Assembly (NCBI GenBank): GCA_902783375.1
Contig: CACZQN010000025.1
Location: 1-64,000, forward strand
DNA: 64,000 nucleotides
Reading direction: 5' to 3'
DNA from: an uncultured Lachnospiraceae bacterium
GTDB taxonomy: Bacteria > Bacillota > Clostridia > Lachnospirales > Lachnospiraceae
Below, in pieces: positions 8,420-18,028 of this stretch (within the stretch, counting starts at the first letter, position 1; each line of letters starts with the position of its first letter). The notes under the pieces are model-generated. The model saw only the letters and a list, made by a program, of their open reading frames with translations. It was not told where the DNA came from and ran no database searches. The translations under genes were made by a program, and so were the position numbers.

Positions 8420-10203
8420 AAAAACCGTATTCATTCCGGCGGCGTCTCTATGGCATCATGTACCTGCTGATGGGCATCGAGATCATCTGCCTGACCGTCT
8501 TCATCTTTCTCTCCACATGGTCTATGCGGAGACAGCGCTTTACGGATGCGAAGCAGACGCTCGCCCTGTACAATGCGCAGCTCACGGAGACGCTCCGGGG
8601 AATCGATTACTATCTGATGGAGATCTCCAGCTACTCGAGTGAATTCGCGCAGGTGGCCGTCCAGGATGATGTCTCCGGAAGCTATACGGAGATCGCCCGG
8701 ATCCGGAACCTGCTCGAATACAACCTGCATTCCTTCCAGATCATCGAAGGCATGTATGCGTATTTCCCGCTGAGCGACACCTGGATTTCAGTGCAGAACT
8801 ACGGCGGCAGCCGACAGATCTTCCACAACTACCTGCGGGAACAGGTGACGGACCCGGATCTCAGAAAGCAGTTCACCGAGGCCGGCGGACTCCGCTGGAA
8901 CGTCGTGGAATATGACGGAACAACGTACCTTCTGAACATGTTTGAATATAACCGCAGCTTTACCGGTGCATGGACGAAGCTGGACCGGATGAGCGCCACC
9001 CTGACGAATCTGGATGAGTTTGAGGCGACGGTGTTCTTTACGGATCCGGAGGGAAGAATTCTTCCGATGTGGACGGATTCGGTCCCCGTTGCGGCAAGTG
9101 AAACCGAAGAGAAGCGGTTTGCGGAAGCCATCCTGAATATGCGGGAGAAGGAAGGATACCAGGTCGTGCGGATGGGCGGCGTCCGGTATCTGGCCGTCCA
9201 GGAAGAGATGAGCATGGCGGATGTCTATGCGACGGCGCTGATTCCGCTGCGGGAGATCGATCATTCGATCCGCGATTATGCGCGGATGACGGCGATCATT
9301 CTGGCGGTCACGGTGGCAGCCTTTCTCATTGCAGAGCGGCTGATCCGCCATTTCCTGAAGGAGACCGTCTCGATCCTCGGCAATGTCACGGAAGCGATTG
9401 CTTCCGGCCAGGAGGATGAGCGTGTCGATACCGAGAAGATTCCGGCAGAAGAGATGAAGCTGATCGGAACGGCGTTCAATGAGATGGTCGACAAAGTGCA
9501 GGCGCTGCAGATCGAAGCCTATGAGGAGAACATCCAGGCGAAAAATGCACAGCTGCAGGCATTGCGGTCGCAGATCGCGCCGCATTTCCTGATCAACTGC
9601 CTGAATATGATCGGGTATCTGGCGGACGGAACCGAGAAGAATACCCAGATCATCCACCAGATGGTGCAGACGCTTTCCCAGCACCTGCGGTATACTCTGA
9701 GCACCAGGGAACGCGTTCCGCTGTTTGAAGAGATCGAATATGAGAAGAACTATGTGGCACTCTCGGAACTCCGGTTCCCGGGCTGCATCACCTTTGAACT
9801 GGATGTCTCCGAGGAAGCTTCGAAAGCCATGGTCTTCCCACTGATCCTGATCATGTTCACGGAGAATACTTTCAAATACAATCTGGTCATGGGAGAGCCG
9901 CTGAAGGTGATTGTCCGCGCAGAGGTGTACGAGAAAGACGGTGAGAAGCGGCTGCATCTGACCCATATCGATTCCGGCAGCGGGTATTCCGAGGATATCC
10001 TGCAGGCCGGGGATATGATGAATTCGAGCGAGATTGCCGGGTCGGACGGAAGCCAGGTCGGCCTCCGGAACATCGGCAGGAGACTTTCTTTATATTATGG
10101 GGATAGTGCGAAACTGGTTCTGTCGAATGAACCGGGCATGGGGGCCCGGAATGATATGGATCTTCCGTATGTTCCATATCAGAGTGAGAATGCTGAGGGG
10201 TGA
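8416..10203 (+). CDS. YesM-type sensor histidine kinase
   Basis: 595 residues: TM1 ~11-34, an extracytoplasmic sensor domain ~35-290, TM2 ~291-310, a HAMP linker to ~365, then a His_kinase/HATPase module. The phospho-acceptor is His390 in QIAPHFLINCLN, the YesM/LytS-type H-box. ENTFKYNL and GSQVGLRNIG are the ATP-binding boxes. Such kinases pair with AraC-type regulators and sense extracellular oligosaccharides. It overlaps the GH78 stop by 4 bases and lies 3 bases from the regulator gene, so the three form one operon. It probably controls the ABC importer at 11179-14779. Confidence 0.92.
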   Translation: MKKPYSFRRRLYGIMYLLMGIEIICLTVFIFLSTWSMRRQRFTDAKQTLALYNAQLTETLRGIDYYLMEISSYSSEFAQVAVQDDVSGSYTEIARIRNLLEYNLHSFQIIEGMYAYFPLSDTWISVQNYGGSRQIFHNYLREQVTDPDLRKQFTEAGGLRWNVVEYDGTTYLLNMFEYNRSFTGAWTKLDRMSATLTNLDEFEATVFFTDPEGRILPMWTDSVPVAASETEEKRFAEAILNMREKEGYQVVRMGGVRYLAVQEEMSMADVYATALIPLREIDHSIRDYARMTAIILAVTVAAFLIAERLIRHFLKETVSILGNVTEAIASGQEDERVDTEKIPAEEMKLIGTAFNEMVDKVQALQIEAYEENIQAKNAQLQALRSQIAPHFLINCLNMIGYLADGTEKNTQIIHQMVQTLSQHLRYTLSTRERVPLFEEIEYEKNYVALSELRFPGCITFELDVSEEASKAMVFPLILIMFTENTFKYNLVMGEPLKVIVRAEVYEKDGEKRLHLTHIDSGSGYSEDILQAGDMMNSSEIAGSDGSQVGLRNIGRRLSLYYGDSAKLVLSNEPGMGARNDMDLPYVPYQSENAEG

Positions 10204-10206
10204 GCT

Positions 10207-10998
10207 ATGACATTATTGATCGTTGATGACGAGTATTATCTGGTCCAGGGCGTCAAAAACGCCATTTCATGGGCGGACTATGGCATCGATACGGTGCTCG
10301 AGGCCTACAGTGCGGAGCAGGCACTGGCCCGTTTTGCGGAGCAGAAGATCGACATCATGCTTGCAGATGTCGAGATGCCCCGTGAGAACGGCCTTTCCCT
10401 GATCCGGAAGGTGGTCGAGCGGGGGTATGGTTCGATCAACATCCTGCTGACCGGGCATGCGAATTTCAACTATGCCAAAGAGGCGATTCAGCTGAAGGTC
10501 TTTGATTATCTGCTGAAACCGGTCGAGATTCCGCAGCTGACACAGGTGATCGGGAAGGCCTGCGACGAACTGGAGCGGCAGAGAAAAGAGAGCATGGCAG
10601 CGGAGCAGGTGCTGCAGGAGCAGACGACGGAAGAGATGATCCCGGAAGAAGATGCGGGAGAGGAGTCGTTCGGCCTCGTTGAACAGGTCCGGCTCTACAT
10701 CGACCAGAACATGGAAGACCCGGCGATGGACCGGAAGAGCATCGCGGAAGCGGTTCACCTCAATCCGGACTACCTTTCCTTCCTGTTCCACAAGGAGACG
10801 GGAAAGGTGCTTTCTTCCTATATCACGGAGAAGCGGATCGAACTGGCAAAGAAACTGCTGGTCACGACGGACCGGACGCTGGCGGAGATCGGAGAGCAGG
10901 CAGGATTCTCGAACAATCCTTATTTCCACCGGCAGTTCAAGAAACTGACGGGAATGACGCCGACCACCTACCGGGAGCAGAATCGGAGAAAATCCTGA
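10207..10998 (+). CDS. YesN-type response regulator with AraC DNA-binding domain
   Basis: 263 residues. The N-terminal receiver has acidic residues D7/D8, phospho-acceptor D54 (MLADVEMP) and FDYLLKPVE with the conserved lysine. The C-terminal AraC/XylS double helix-turn-helix covers ~165-260 (NPDYLSFLFHKETGK and AGFSNNPYFHRQFKKLTGMTP). It is shorter than many YesN proteins because the linker is brief and Glu-rich (~125-155). It is partner of the kinase directly upstream. Likely targets are the importer promoter downstream and its own operon. Confidence 0.93.
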   Translation: MTLLIVDDEYYLVQGVKNAISWADYGIDTVLEAYSAEQALARFAEQKIDIMLADVEMPRENGLSLIRKVVERGYGSINILLTGHANFNYAKEAIQLKVFDYLLKPVEIPQLTQVIGKACDELERQRKESMAAEQVLQEQTTEEMIPEEDAGEESFGLVEQVRLYIDQNMEDPAMDRKSIAEAVHLNPDYLSFLFHKETGKVLSSYITEKRIELAKKLLVTTDRTLAEIGEQAGFSNNPYFHRQFKKLTGMTPTTYREQNRRKS

Positions 10999-11063
10999 GC
11001 CCGATTGTCATTTTTTTATAAGAATCGTGAAAGTTTTGTGAACAGTTTCTAAGTATTTTGTAC

Positions 11064-11104
11064 AAAATCCCAAGAAATGTGCATTGTTTCTTGGGATTTT
11101 TATG
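11064..11104 (+). terminator. Terminator after the YesMN operon
   Basis: AAAATCCCAAGAAA / TTTCTTGGGATTTT, a 14-bp stem with 9-base loop and T-run. Confidence 0.85.
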
Positions 11105-11178
11105 GTATTTTAGATAAAGATCATATTGATTGCGGGGGTATCGCCCCTGCGGACTTATCCTTATAAGGGAGGTTTTAC

Positions 11179-12777
11179 ATGAAAAAGAAACTGGCTCTGC
11201 TTCTGGCAGCTGTTCTTGCAATTGGTGCACTGGCAGCTTGCGGCGGAAGCAACAACAACAGCACAGCACCGGCTGGCAACAATGCTGCTGGCAGCGCTGC
11301 AACAGCAGAAGTTGATCAGGACGCAGCTGCTAAGGCAATTGCAGATCGTAAAGCATCCGGCACAATGCCGCTGATCACACTGACATTTGGTAACTTCGCA
11401 GGTAAGCCGGCAGGCGCTGAGCGTATCAGCGCTGCCATGAGCAAGATCACAGAAGAGAATCTGGGTATCCAGGTCGAGCTTCGCATCGACGGCATAGGCG
11501 CTCTGAGACAGTCCATGAACCTGGACCTTGCTTCCGGCGCACAGGTTGACCTGTTCAACGCTCTTCTTTCCGGTTTCATGCCGTCTGTCAACAACGGCTA
11601 TCTCTACAACCTGGAAGAGGACAACCTTCTTCAGACCTACGGCCAGGGCATCATCAATGCTTTCACCGAGACCGAGCTGAATGGCTGCCGCGTGAATGGC
11701 ACCCTCTATGGTATCCCGGTTAAGAAGGACGATGCTGCAGGTCTGTTCGGTATCTCCATCCCGGCTGAGTACCTTGACAACATCGGTTATGATTACGCTT
11801 CCAAGTATGCGAACGAAGGCGATGAGATCATCTACACCGATCTCGATGAGATCGAGGGTATCCTGACTCAGCTGAAGGCTGCATATCCGGACAAGACCAC
11901 ATTCTACATGGATCCGTCTTCCATCGTTTCTCAGTGTCTTGAGATCGACCGCATCGGCGGCGATGTTTTCGGTGTCCTTGCTGATCCGGCCAACAGCCTT
12001 GAGATCTCGAACCTCTTTGAGTCTCAGCCGTACCTTGATCTTGTACATCGTATGTACAAGTGGAACCAGATGGGCTTCTTCTCCATGGATGCTACAACAA
12101 CAACCGATGCTACAACGGTTCAGGTGAAGTCCGGAAGCCTCTGCGCTTACAAGACCGCTACAAAGCCGGGCATCAAGCAGCAGGAGTCCAACCTCTGCGG
12201 TATGCCGGTTATCATCTTCCAGGTTGGTCCTGACTGGAAGTCTTCTTCCACCTACAGCACCATGCCTTGGGTTATGAACCAGAACGTTGCAGATCCTGTT
12301 GCTGCTATGCAGGTTCTGAACGAGTGCTACACCAATCCGGACCTGATGACCCTGTTCTGCTGGGGTGAAGAAGGCAAGGAGTGGAAAGAAGCCGGCGACG
12401 GCCACATCACATTCGCTGATGGCGTAGATGCTCAGAATTCCGAGTACTACAACAACGTTAACTGGCAGCTGCCGAACCAGTTCATCGCCCGTGTATGGGA
12501 AGGTGATGATCTTGGTATCTGGGACAAGATGCAGAGCTTCAACAACAACGCTCCGTCTTCCCTGGCTATGGGCTTCACCTGGGAGAACAGCGATTATCAG
12601 ACCGAGTACACCGCTCTGACAAACGTTTACGAAGAGTATCAGAAGCAGCTTGAGCTTGGTTTCGTTGATCCGGATGTTGTTATCCCGGAGATGATGGAAC
12701 GTCTCAACAAGGCTGGTCTTGAGAAGTACATGCAGGCGAAGCAGGATGCCATCGATGCATGGGCAGCTTCCAAATAA
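11179..12777 (+). CDS. Sugar ABC transporter substrate-binding lipoprotein (DUF3502-type C-terminus)
   Basis: 532 residues. It has a lipoprotein signal with lipobox LAAC and lipidated Cys21, followed by an Asn/Ser/Ala-rich linker. The body is a family-1-like extracellular solute-binding protein with a C-terminus (VYEEYQKQLELGFVDPDVV...QAKQDAIDAWAASK) typical of large LplA/YtcQ-type oligosaccharide binders. It captures oligosaccharides outside the membrane for the two permeases downstream; no ATPase is encoded nearby, so a shared MsmX-like ATPase is inferred. The start follows GGGAGG; the leader has CCTTATAAGG overlapping that site. An attenuating hairpin separates it from the permeases. Confidence 0.9.
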   Translation: MKKKLALLLAAVLAIGALAACGGSNNNSTAPAGNNAAGSAATAEVDQDAAAKAIADRKASGTMPLITLTFGNFAGKPAGAERISAAMSKITEENLGIQVELRIDGIGALRQSMNLDLASGAQVDLFNALLSGFMPSVNNGYLYNLEEDNLLQTYGQGIINAFTETELNGCRVNGTLYGIPVKKDDAAGLFGISIPAEYLDNIGYDYASKYANEGDEIIYTDLDEIEGILTQLKAAYPDKTTFYMDPSSIVSQCLEIDRIGGDVFGVLADPANSLEISNLFESQPYLDLVHRMYKWNQMGFFSMDATTTTDATTVQVKSGSLCAYKTATKPGIKQQESNLCGMPVIIFQVGPDWKSSSTYSTMPWVMNQNVADPVAAMQVLNECYTNPDLMTLFCWGEEGKEWKEAGDGHITFADGVDAQNSEYYNNVNWQLPNQFIARVWEGDDLGIWDKMQSFNNNAPSSLAMGFTWENSDYQTEYTALTNVYEEYQKQLELGFVDPDVVIPEMMERLNKAGLEKYMQAKQDAIDAWAASK

Positions 12778-12858
12778 TCAATCGTAATCGTCGGTCCTGA
12801 AACACTTATGGTCTGCGCGGTCCGGAGCTGATCCGGGCCGTGCAAGGCAAAAACAGGG

Positions 12859-12898
12859 AAGCAGAGATCCATGCTGAAAGGCCGTCTCTGCTTTTCTC
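12859..12898 (+). terminator. Attenuator between binding protein and permeases
   Basis: AAGCAGAGA / TCTCTGCTT followed by TTCTCT. Partial termination here would give more binding protein than permease, a common arrangement in sugar importers. Confidence 0.65.
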
Positions 12899-12922
12899 TA
12901 CAGACGAGAGGGGATTAACGAA

Positions 12923-13861
12923 GTGGGTAACAAAGAAAAACTCTCCCCGGCCAAGAGAAAGGCGCTTCTGAAGAGATCGATCCCGATCTACCTCATGGCC
13001 CTGCCGGGAATCATTTATATGTTCATCAACAGTTACATGCCGATGCCTGGTATCATCCTTGCGTTCAAGAACTACAGAGCGCGTGATGGTATCTATGGAT
13101 CTCCATGGAACGGACTCAAGAACTTTGAGTACCTGTTTGCGACATCGGATGCATTCGTTATCACGAGAAATACCATTCTGTATAACGTGGCATTCATTAT
13201 CATCAACCTGGTTTTCGCAGTCATGGTTGCGATCATCCTGTCTGAACTGACCAGCAAGCTGAAGAAGTTCTACCAGTCGGTTATCCTTCTTCCGTACCTG
13301 CTCTCAGCCGTTATCATCAGCTACCTGGTTTACGCGTTCCTGTCTGCAGATAATGGTTTCTTCAACAAGACCATCCTTGCTGCACTTGGAAAAGAACCGG
13401 TTGCATGGTATCAGGAGAAGAAGTACTGGCCGTTCATCCTGGTGTTCGTAAACCTCTGGAAGGGTATCGGTTACAACTGTATCATCTACCTTTCCACCAT
13501 CCTTGGTTTTGACCGTGCTTACTATGAGGCAGCTGCCATCGACGGCGCTACCAAGTGGCAGCAGATCACAAAGATCACCCTGCCGCTGCTCAGACCTACC
13601 GTCATCATGCTGACCCTGATGGCTGTCGGACGTATCTTCTACTCCGATTTCGGTCTGTTCTATCAGGTACCGCAGAACTCCGGTGCTCTGTACTCTGTCA
13701 CCAATACCATTGATACCTACGTCTACAGAGGACTCCTCGAGCTTGGTAACATCACGATGTCCGCTGCAGCCGGTGTGTATCAGTCTCTTGTCGGATTTGT
13801 CCTGATCCTCAGTGCGAACCTGCTGGTCAAGAAGATCGATCCGGACAGCTCATTATTCTAA
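12923..13861 (+). CDS. Sugar ABC permease, LplB-type
   Basis: 312 residues with six predicted membrane helices. It begins at a GTG codon (VGNKEKLSPAKRK) behind GAGAGGGG; no upstream ATG fits. The binding-protein-dependent permease signature EAAAIDGATKWQQITKITLPLL (the EAA loop that docks the ATPase) is clear at ~205-226. It pairs with the next gene to form the membrane channel of an LplABC/YtcP-type oligosaccharide importer. The gene lies 18 bases upstream of the second permease, in the same operon. Confidence 0.93.
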   Translation: MGNKEKLSPAKRKALLKRSIPIYLMALPGIIYMFINSYMPMPGIILAFKNYRARDGIYGSPWNGLKNFEYLFATSDAFVITRNTILYNVAFIIINLVFAVMVAIILSELTSKLKKFYQSVILLPYLLSAVIISYLVYAFLSADNGFFNKTILAALGKEPVAWYQEKKYWPFILVFVNLWKGIGYNCIIYLSTILGFDRAYYEAAAIDGATKWQQITKITLPLLRPTVIMLTLMAVGRIFYSDFGLFYQVPQNSGALYSVTNTIDTYVYRGLLELGNITMSAAAGVYQSLVGFVLILSANLLVKKIDPDSSLF

Positions 13862-13879
13862 AGGAAGGAGGAAGATACG

Positions 13880-14779
13880 ATGCAAAACATGGGACAGGAA
13901 AAAAGATTCCAGATTTTCGGAAATATTGTCATGTGGATCTTCACACTGCTTGCGTTGATCCCGCTGATCCTTCTTCTGATCTCCTCCTTTACGGATGATG
14001 CTACACTGGTCAGAAATGGTTACTCCTTCTTCCCGGAGAAGTGGAGTCTTGCAGCTTATCAGTACATCTTTACATCCGGTAACTCCCTGACAAATGCGTA
14101 CATGATGTCCTTCATCCTGACAGCAGTCGGTACCGTCTGTGGTCTTGCGATCACGACCCTTCTTGCTTACGCACTTTCGAAGAAGTTCCTGCCGTACAGA
14201 GGTCTTCTGACATTTTACGTTGTGTTCACCATGCTCTTCAACGGTGGTCTTGTTCCGACCTACATGAACTACACCAACGTCTTCCATCTGAAGGATACCT
14301 TCTTCGGACTCCTGATTCCGGGTCTTCTGATGAATGCCTTCAACGTCATGATGATGAAGTCCTACTTCGTCGCAGGCGTACCGGATGAGATTCTTGAAGC
14401 AGCATATATTGACGGTGCAACAGAGTTCCAGACATTCTTAAGGATCGCATTCCCGCTGGCAAAGCCGATCGTTGCGACCATCGGCCTGTTCATCGGTATC
14501 GGTTACTGGAACGACTGGATGAATGGTTACATCTACCTGTCGAAGGCAACGAACCTGTATACCATCCAGAACCTGCTGAACCGTATGATCCAGAACATCC
14601 AGTTCCTGCAGCAGAACTCCTCCTCCGTGGGTAGTGCTTCTCAGGGTCTGGCATCCATCCCGCAGACATCCGTCCGTATGGCGATGGCTGTCGTCGGTGT
14701 TCTGCCGATCGTCGTGATCTATCCGTTCATTCAGAACAACTTCGTCAAAGGTATTACCCTCGGCGGTGTTAAGGGCTGA
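13880..14779 (+). CDS. Sugar ABC permease, LplC/YtcP-type
   Basis: 299 residues, about six membrane helices. EAA loop: LEAAYIDGATEFQTFLRIAF. Typical C-terminus FIQNNFVKGITLGGVKG. It is the second half of the importer channel. The ribosome site is AAGGAGG. A strong terminator follows at 14801, so the importer unit ends here and the esterase downstream is read from elsewhere. Confidence 0.93.
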   Translation: MQNMGQEKRFQIFGNIVMWIFTLLALIPLILLLISSFTDDATLVRNGYSFFPEKWSLAAYQYIFTSGNSLTNAYMMSFILTAVGTVCGLAITTLLAYALSKKFLPYRGLLTFYVVFTMLFNGGLVPTYMNYTNVFHLKDTFFGLLIPGLLMNAFNVMMMKSYFVAGVPDEILEAAYIDGATEFQTFLRIAFPLAKPIVATIGLFIGIGYWNDWMNGYIYLSKATNLYTIQNLLNRMIQNIQFLQQNSSSVGSASQGLASIPQTSVRMAMAVVGVLPIVVIYPFIQNNFVKGITLGGVKG

Positions 14780-14800
14780 TATATCATTCGGAACGTAATT

Positions 14801-14845
14801 CCGCGCAGAGGATTTCCTTGAAAATGCTCTGCGCGGTTTTCTTTT
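14801..14845 (+). terminator. Terminator after the ABC importer
   Basis: CCGCGCAGAG / CTCTGCGCGG, perfect 10-bp stem, then TTTTCTTTT. Confidence 0.9.
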
Positions 14846-14933
14846 GTGTAATTTTCTGATAGAATTAAGAAAAGATATGGTTTGTCCCTGCCCGGTCTGT
14901 CCGGCCAGGGGCCAAGAGAAGGAGGAATTGAAC

Positions 14934-16223
14934 ATGGGCAAGGGGTATTTTACCGAAGTACGGGTTACGGATTTCGGACCGTATGTGACAAAGATCATCC
15001 TGCCGATGGGGGCAGTGGTGAAGAAGGGTGCAGTGGATGAAGGAACATTCTCCGTCTATGTGAACAGACTGGATCCGGACGGCAACCAGCTGATGGTTCC
15101 GAGACGGATGTCTTTTGATCCGGAAGCAATGAAGGATGTCGTCGAAAGCAAGGGTTATCTGACCGTGAAAGAGGCTTATCCGTCTGACAAGTGCGGCAAC
15201 GCACTCGAAGAGGGCTGCTTTGTGACCCTGATGATTGATCATGGCCCGCACGCAGGCATGGCTGCAGAACTTGCATCCGTCAAGGGATACAACTGCTTCA
15301 TCTATACCGTACATACCATCACACAGCTGAAGGATATCCCGGTAGAGAATGGCGCACTGAAGGGACTGGTATTTGACAGAAAGCTTGACACCTACAAGCC
15401 GGATCTCTATGGCTGGATCAACGATGTGTCTTCCTATGAGGCATGCCCGCTGCGCTACGGCTACTTCGTGCCGCAGGGACCGGGCGAGAAGAAGCCGCTC
15501 GTGATCTGGCTGCACGGCGCAGGTGAGGGCGGATTCGACACAACCGCTGCCTATGCCGGCAACAAGGTGACGGCACTTTCCTCGAAGGAAGTCCAGGCAT
15601 TCTTCGGTGAGGGCGGCGCGTATGTCCTGGCTCCGCAGACCGAGACCTTCTGGATGGATTCCGGTTCCGGCCACATCGAGGCAAATGGAAAGACACTCTA
15701 TGGTCCGGCGCTGAAGGCCTGCATCGACGAGTTCGTCTGCAAGAATCCGTCCATCGACAAGGACCGCATCTACATCGGCGGCGATTCCAACGGTGGTTTC
15801 ATGACCGTCAGAATGATCCTCGACTATCCGGATTATTTTGCAGCTGCATTCCCGGTCTGCGAAGCACTTCCGGACAAGTACATCTCCGATGAGGAACTTG
15901 AGGGCATCAAGAACCTTCCGATCTGGTTCACTGCAGCGAAGACCGATACGCTGGTACCGCCGGCAGAGTACGCAGAGCCGACCTACAAGAGACTGGTTGC
16001 CGCAGGCAATCCGGATGTGCATTTCTCCTACTGGGATAAGATCGAGGACCTGCACGGTCTGAGCCCGGAGATCGAGGGTAAGAAGTACGAGTATTTCGGA
16101 CACTTCTCCTGGATCCCGCTCTTCAACAACGACTGTGACTTCGATTATGACGGACAGCCGGTGCTGTGCGAAGGCAAGAAGATCAGCGTCCTGGAGTGGC
16201 TCGGCAAGCACAGCCGCCACTGA
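14934..16223 (+). CDS. Alpha/beta-hydrolase esterase with N-terminal beta domain
   Basis: 429 residues, no signal peptide. Residues ~1-150 form a beta-rich domain of unknown type. Residues ~165-425 are an alpha/beta hydrolase: LVIWLHGAGEGG (oxyanion region), GGDSNGGFM (G-x-S-x-G nucleophile elbow), KTDTLVPP (probable acid region) and a late histidine (HFSWIPL or DLHGLS). It resembles polyhydroxybutyrate-depolymerase/prolyl-oligopeptidase-like carbohydrate esterases. The start at 14934 follows GGAGG; the longer frame runs through the terminator. It is 17 bases upstream of the apiosidase-like gene, which suggests removal of acyl groups from imported pectic fragments. Substrate is inferred. Confidence 0.8.
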   Translation: MGKGYFTEVRVTDFGPYVTKIILPMGAVVKKGAVDEGTFSVYVNRLDPDGNQLMVPRRMSFDPEAMKDVVESKGYLTVKEAYPSDKCGNALEEGCFVTLMIDHGPHAGMAAELASVKGYNCFIYTVHTITQLKDIPVENGALKGLVFDRKLDTYKPDLYGWINDVSSYEACPLRYGYFVPQGPGEKKPLVIWLHGAGEGGFDTTAAYAGNKVTALSSKEVQAFFGEGGAYVLAPQTETFWMDSGSGHIEANGKTLYGPALKACIDEFVCKNPSIDKDRIYIGGDSNGGFMTVRMILDYPDYFAAAFPVCEALPDKYISDEELEGIKNLPIWFTAAKTDTLVPPAEYAEPTYKRLVAAGNPDVHFSYWDKIEDLHGLSPEIEGKKYEYFGHFSWIPLFNNDCDFDYDGQPVLCEGKKISVLEWLGKHSRH

Positions 16224-16240
16224 TTGGTGCATGAGGCAAT

Positions 16241-17929
16241 ATGATGGGAGAGTATTGTTTTGAGACCTGGCGGGCGGGCATCATCCCGATGTCCGCGGCC
16301 AGGGACTATGAGAATCCGTTTCTTGACTGCAGGGTGGAAGCCCTGTTCACACCGCCGGAAGGGACCGTCGGTCCGGACGGATGCCCGGTGAAGCCGGTCC
16401 GCCGCGAAGCGTACTGGGATGGCGGAAGGGACTTCAAGCTTTCGTTTGCACCGACAGTGGCAGGGACCTGGCATTACCAGGTGCATGCACCGGCGGACAG
16501 CGGCCTTGAGGGGATCACCGGAACGGTAGAAGCGGTTCCTTACAGCGGAGACCTCGCGATCTATCAGCATGGTTTCCTGCGTGTCTCCGATGATCACCGG
16601 TATCTCACCTATGCGGACGGCACGCCGTTCTTCTGGCTCGGCGATACGCACTGGGGCTTTGTGGCAGGAGAGAAATGGGACTGGTCCAATCATCCACAGA
16701 TGGATTCCATGTTCCGCGGAATGGTGGACCGCAGAAAAGCCCAGAAATACACGGTCTATCAGACGAATCTGCGTGCGACCATGGAGGACTATGTGCCGAA
16801 GGAGGACGATGACCCGCAGTTCGTGCGCAGGATGTTCGCGACGCATTACTGGGTGGATGGAAAAGCCGGCGTGATGCCGGACGTGGCATTTTTCCAGAAT
16901 GAAGTCGATCAGCGGATGCACTACATCGCAGATGCCGGTCTGGTGAATGCAAATGGATTCACCTGGGCGGGGTCGATCATCGGGCATGAAGAAGCGCACC
17001 GGAACATGGCGCACTACTTCATCGCGCGGTACGGCGCACTGCCGATGGTCTACAACCTGGCCGGTGAGATCGCCGGCTATATGCCGGAACAGCGGGAGGC
17101 TGCGATCGCCGGATGGCGGCGGTTCGGAAAATATCTGAAGGCAATCGATGCGGACGGATATCACCAGCTGGTGACCGTGCACTCGACGACCAGAAGACCG
17201 TTTGAGGATTACTACTACGGCGAGGACTGGCATGATTTTGTCATGAACCAGGCCGGTCACGGCGACTACAGCCTGGAGCCTGCCGTATTCCGCGACTTCT
17301 TTGCCACCCATATCGGAAAGCCGTTCGTGGAAGCCGAGTCCATGTATGAGGGCTGCTCGACGCTGGAACCGAACGGAACCCGGAAATGCACGCCGGAGAT
17401 GATGCGGCGGGTTGCCTATCTGTCGATCCAGAGCGGCGGCTGTGGCTACACCTACGGTGCGCAGGGCATCTGGGATCACGTTCTGGAGAAGCCGGAGAAG
17501 CTCCCGATGAGCGGATTCAACCAGTTCGGCGTAACCTGGTATGAGGCGATCGATTTCCCGGGTGCTGCTTCGCTGCAGTACATGCGGGAGCTGTATGAGC
17601 GCTGGGGCTTCTGGCGCCTCCATCCGGCACAGGAGATCATCGGGCCGGATACGAGCCGCCCGGGTCTCTGGGCTGTTGCAGCGAGACTGCCGTACACGTC
17701 CGCTTCGGAGAACCGGGATGTGGTACTCTGCTACTACTATCCAGAAGAGGCCGGATCGTTCGTGATCCGGGAGTTGATCGACGGTGCTTCCTATACCGCC
17801 GAGTGGTTCGATCCACGGACCGGAGCGTACGAGCATTATCAGGACTTCACGCCGGCTGACGGACAGTGGATCGCACCGGACCGTAAGGACTACGGAGACT
17901 GGGTGCTGGTTGTCCATACCAATGCATGA
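16241..17929 (+). CDS. GH140-like (DUF4038) apiosidase-type glycoside hydrolase
   Basis: 562 residues, cytoplasmic. The N-terminal DUF5060-like beta domain is at ~5-80 (YWDGGRDFKLSFAPTVAGTW). A TIM-barrel DUF4038 domain follows at ~100-440, beginning FLRVSDDHRYLTYADGTPFF. A beta-sandwich 'collagen-binding' C-domain ends YGDWVLVVH. Candidate catalytic carboxylates are the Glu in YNLAGEIAGY and the Glu in KPFVEAESMYEG. In GH140, characterised members release apiose chains from rhamnogalacturonan II; whether this protein has that specificity is inference. It is co-transcribed with the esterase and bounded by a terminator. Confidence 0.75.
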   Translation: MMGEYCFETWRAGIIPMSAARDYENPFLDCRVEALFTPPEGTVGPDGCPVKPVRREAYWDGGRDFKLSFAPTVAGTWHYQVHAPADSGLEGITGTVEAVPYSGDLAIYQHGFLRVSDDHRYLTYADGTPFFWLGDTHWGFVAGEKWDWSNHPQMDSMFRGMVDRRKAQKYTVYQTNLRATMEDYVPKEDDDPQFVRRMFATHYWVDGKAGVMPDVAFFQNEVDQRMHYIADAGLVNANGFTWAGSIIGHEEAHRNMAHYFIARYGALPMVYNLAGEIAGYMPEQREAAIAGWRRFGKYLKAIDADGYHQLVTVHSTTRRPFEDYYYGEDWHDFVMNQAGHGDYSLEPAVFRDFFATHIGKPFVEAESMYEGCSTLEPNGTRKCTPEMMRRVAYLSIQSGGCGYTYGAQGIWDHVLEKPEKLPMSGFNQFGVTWYEAIDFPGAASLQYMRELYERWGFWRLHPAQEIIGPDTSRPGLWAVAARLPYTSASENRDVVLCYYYPEEAGSFVIRELIDGASYTAEWFDPRTGAYEHYQDFTPADGQWIAPDRKDYGDWVLVVHTNA

Positions 17930-17975
17930 CCGAAGCCGAGAATCTATGTAGCTTTATAACGGAAGTCAAATAGAA

Positions 17976-18010
17976 AAGGACCAGATCAAATGCGATCTGG
18001 TCCTTATTAT
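17976..18010. terminator. Bidirectional terminator, GH140-like gene / citrate synthase
   Basis: AAGGACCAGATC / GATCTGGTCCTT, 12-bp perfect stem with a 6-base loop, between convergent genes. Confidence 0.9.
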
Positions 18011-18028
18011 ATGCCTATATGATGGTTC

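Noticed and set aside
5021-8434. Minus-strand 1137-codon open frame
   Set aside because: It lies opposite the GH78 gene, whose plus-strand protein has clear family motifs. The antisense translation is Arg/His/Ile-rich with no recognisable domain, an effect of GC-rich codon usage.
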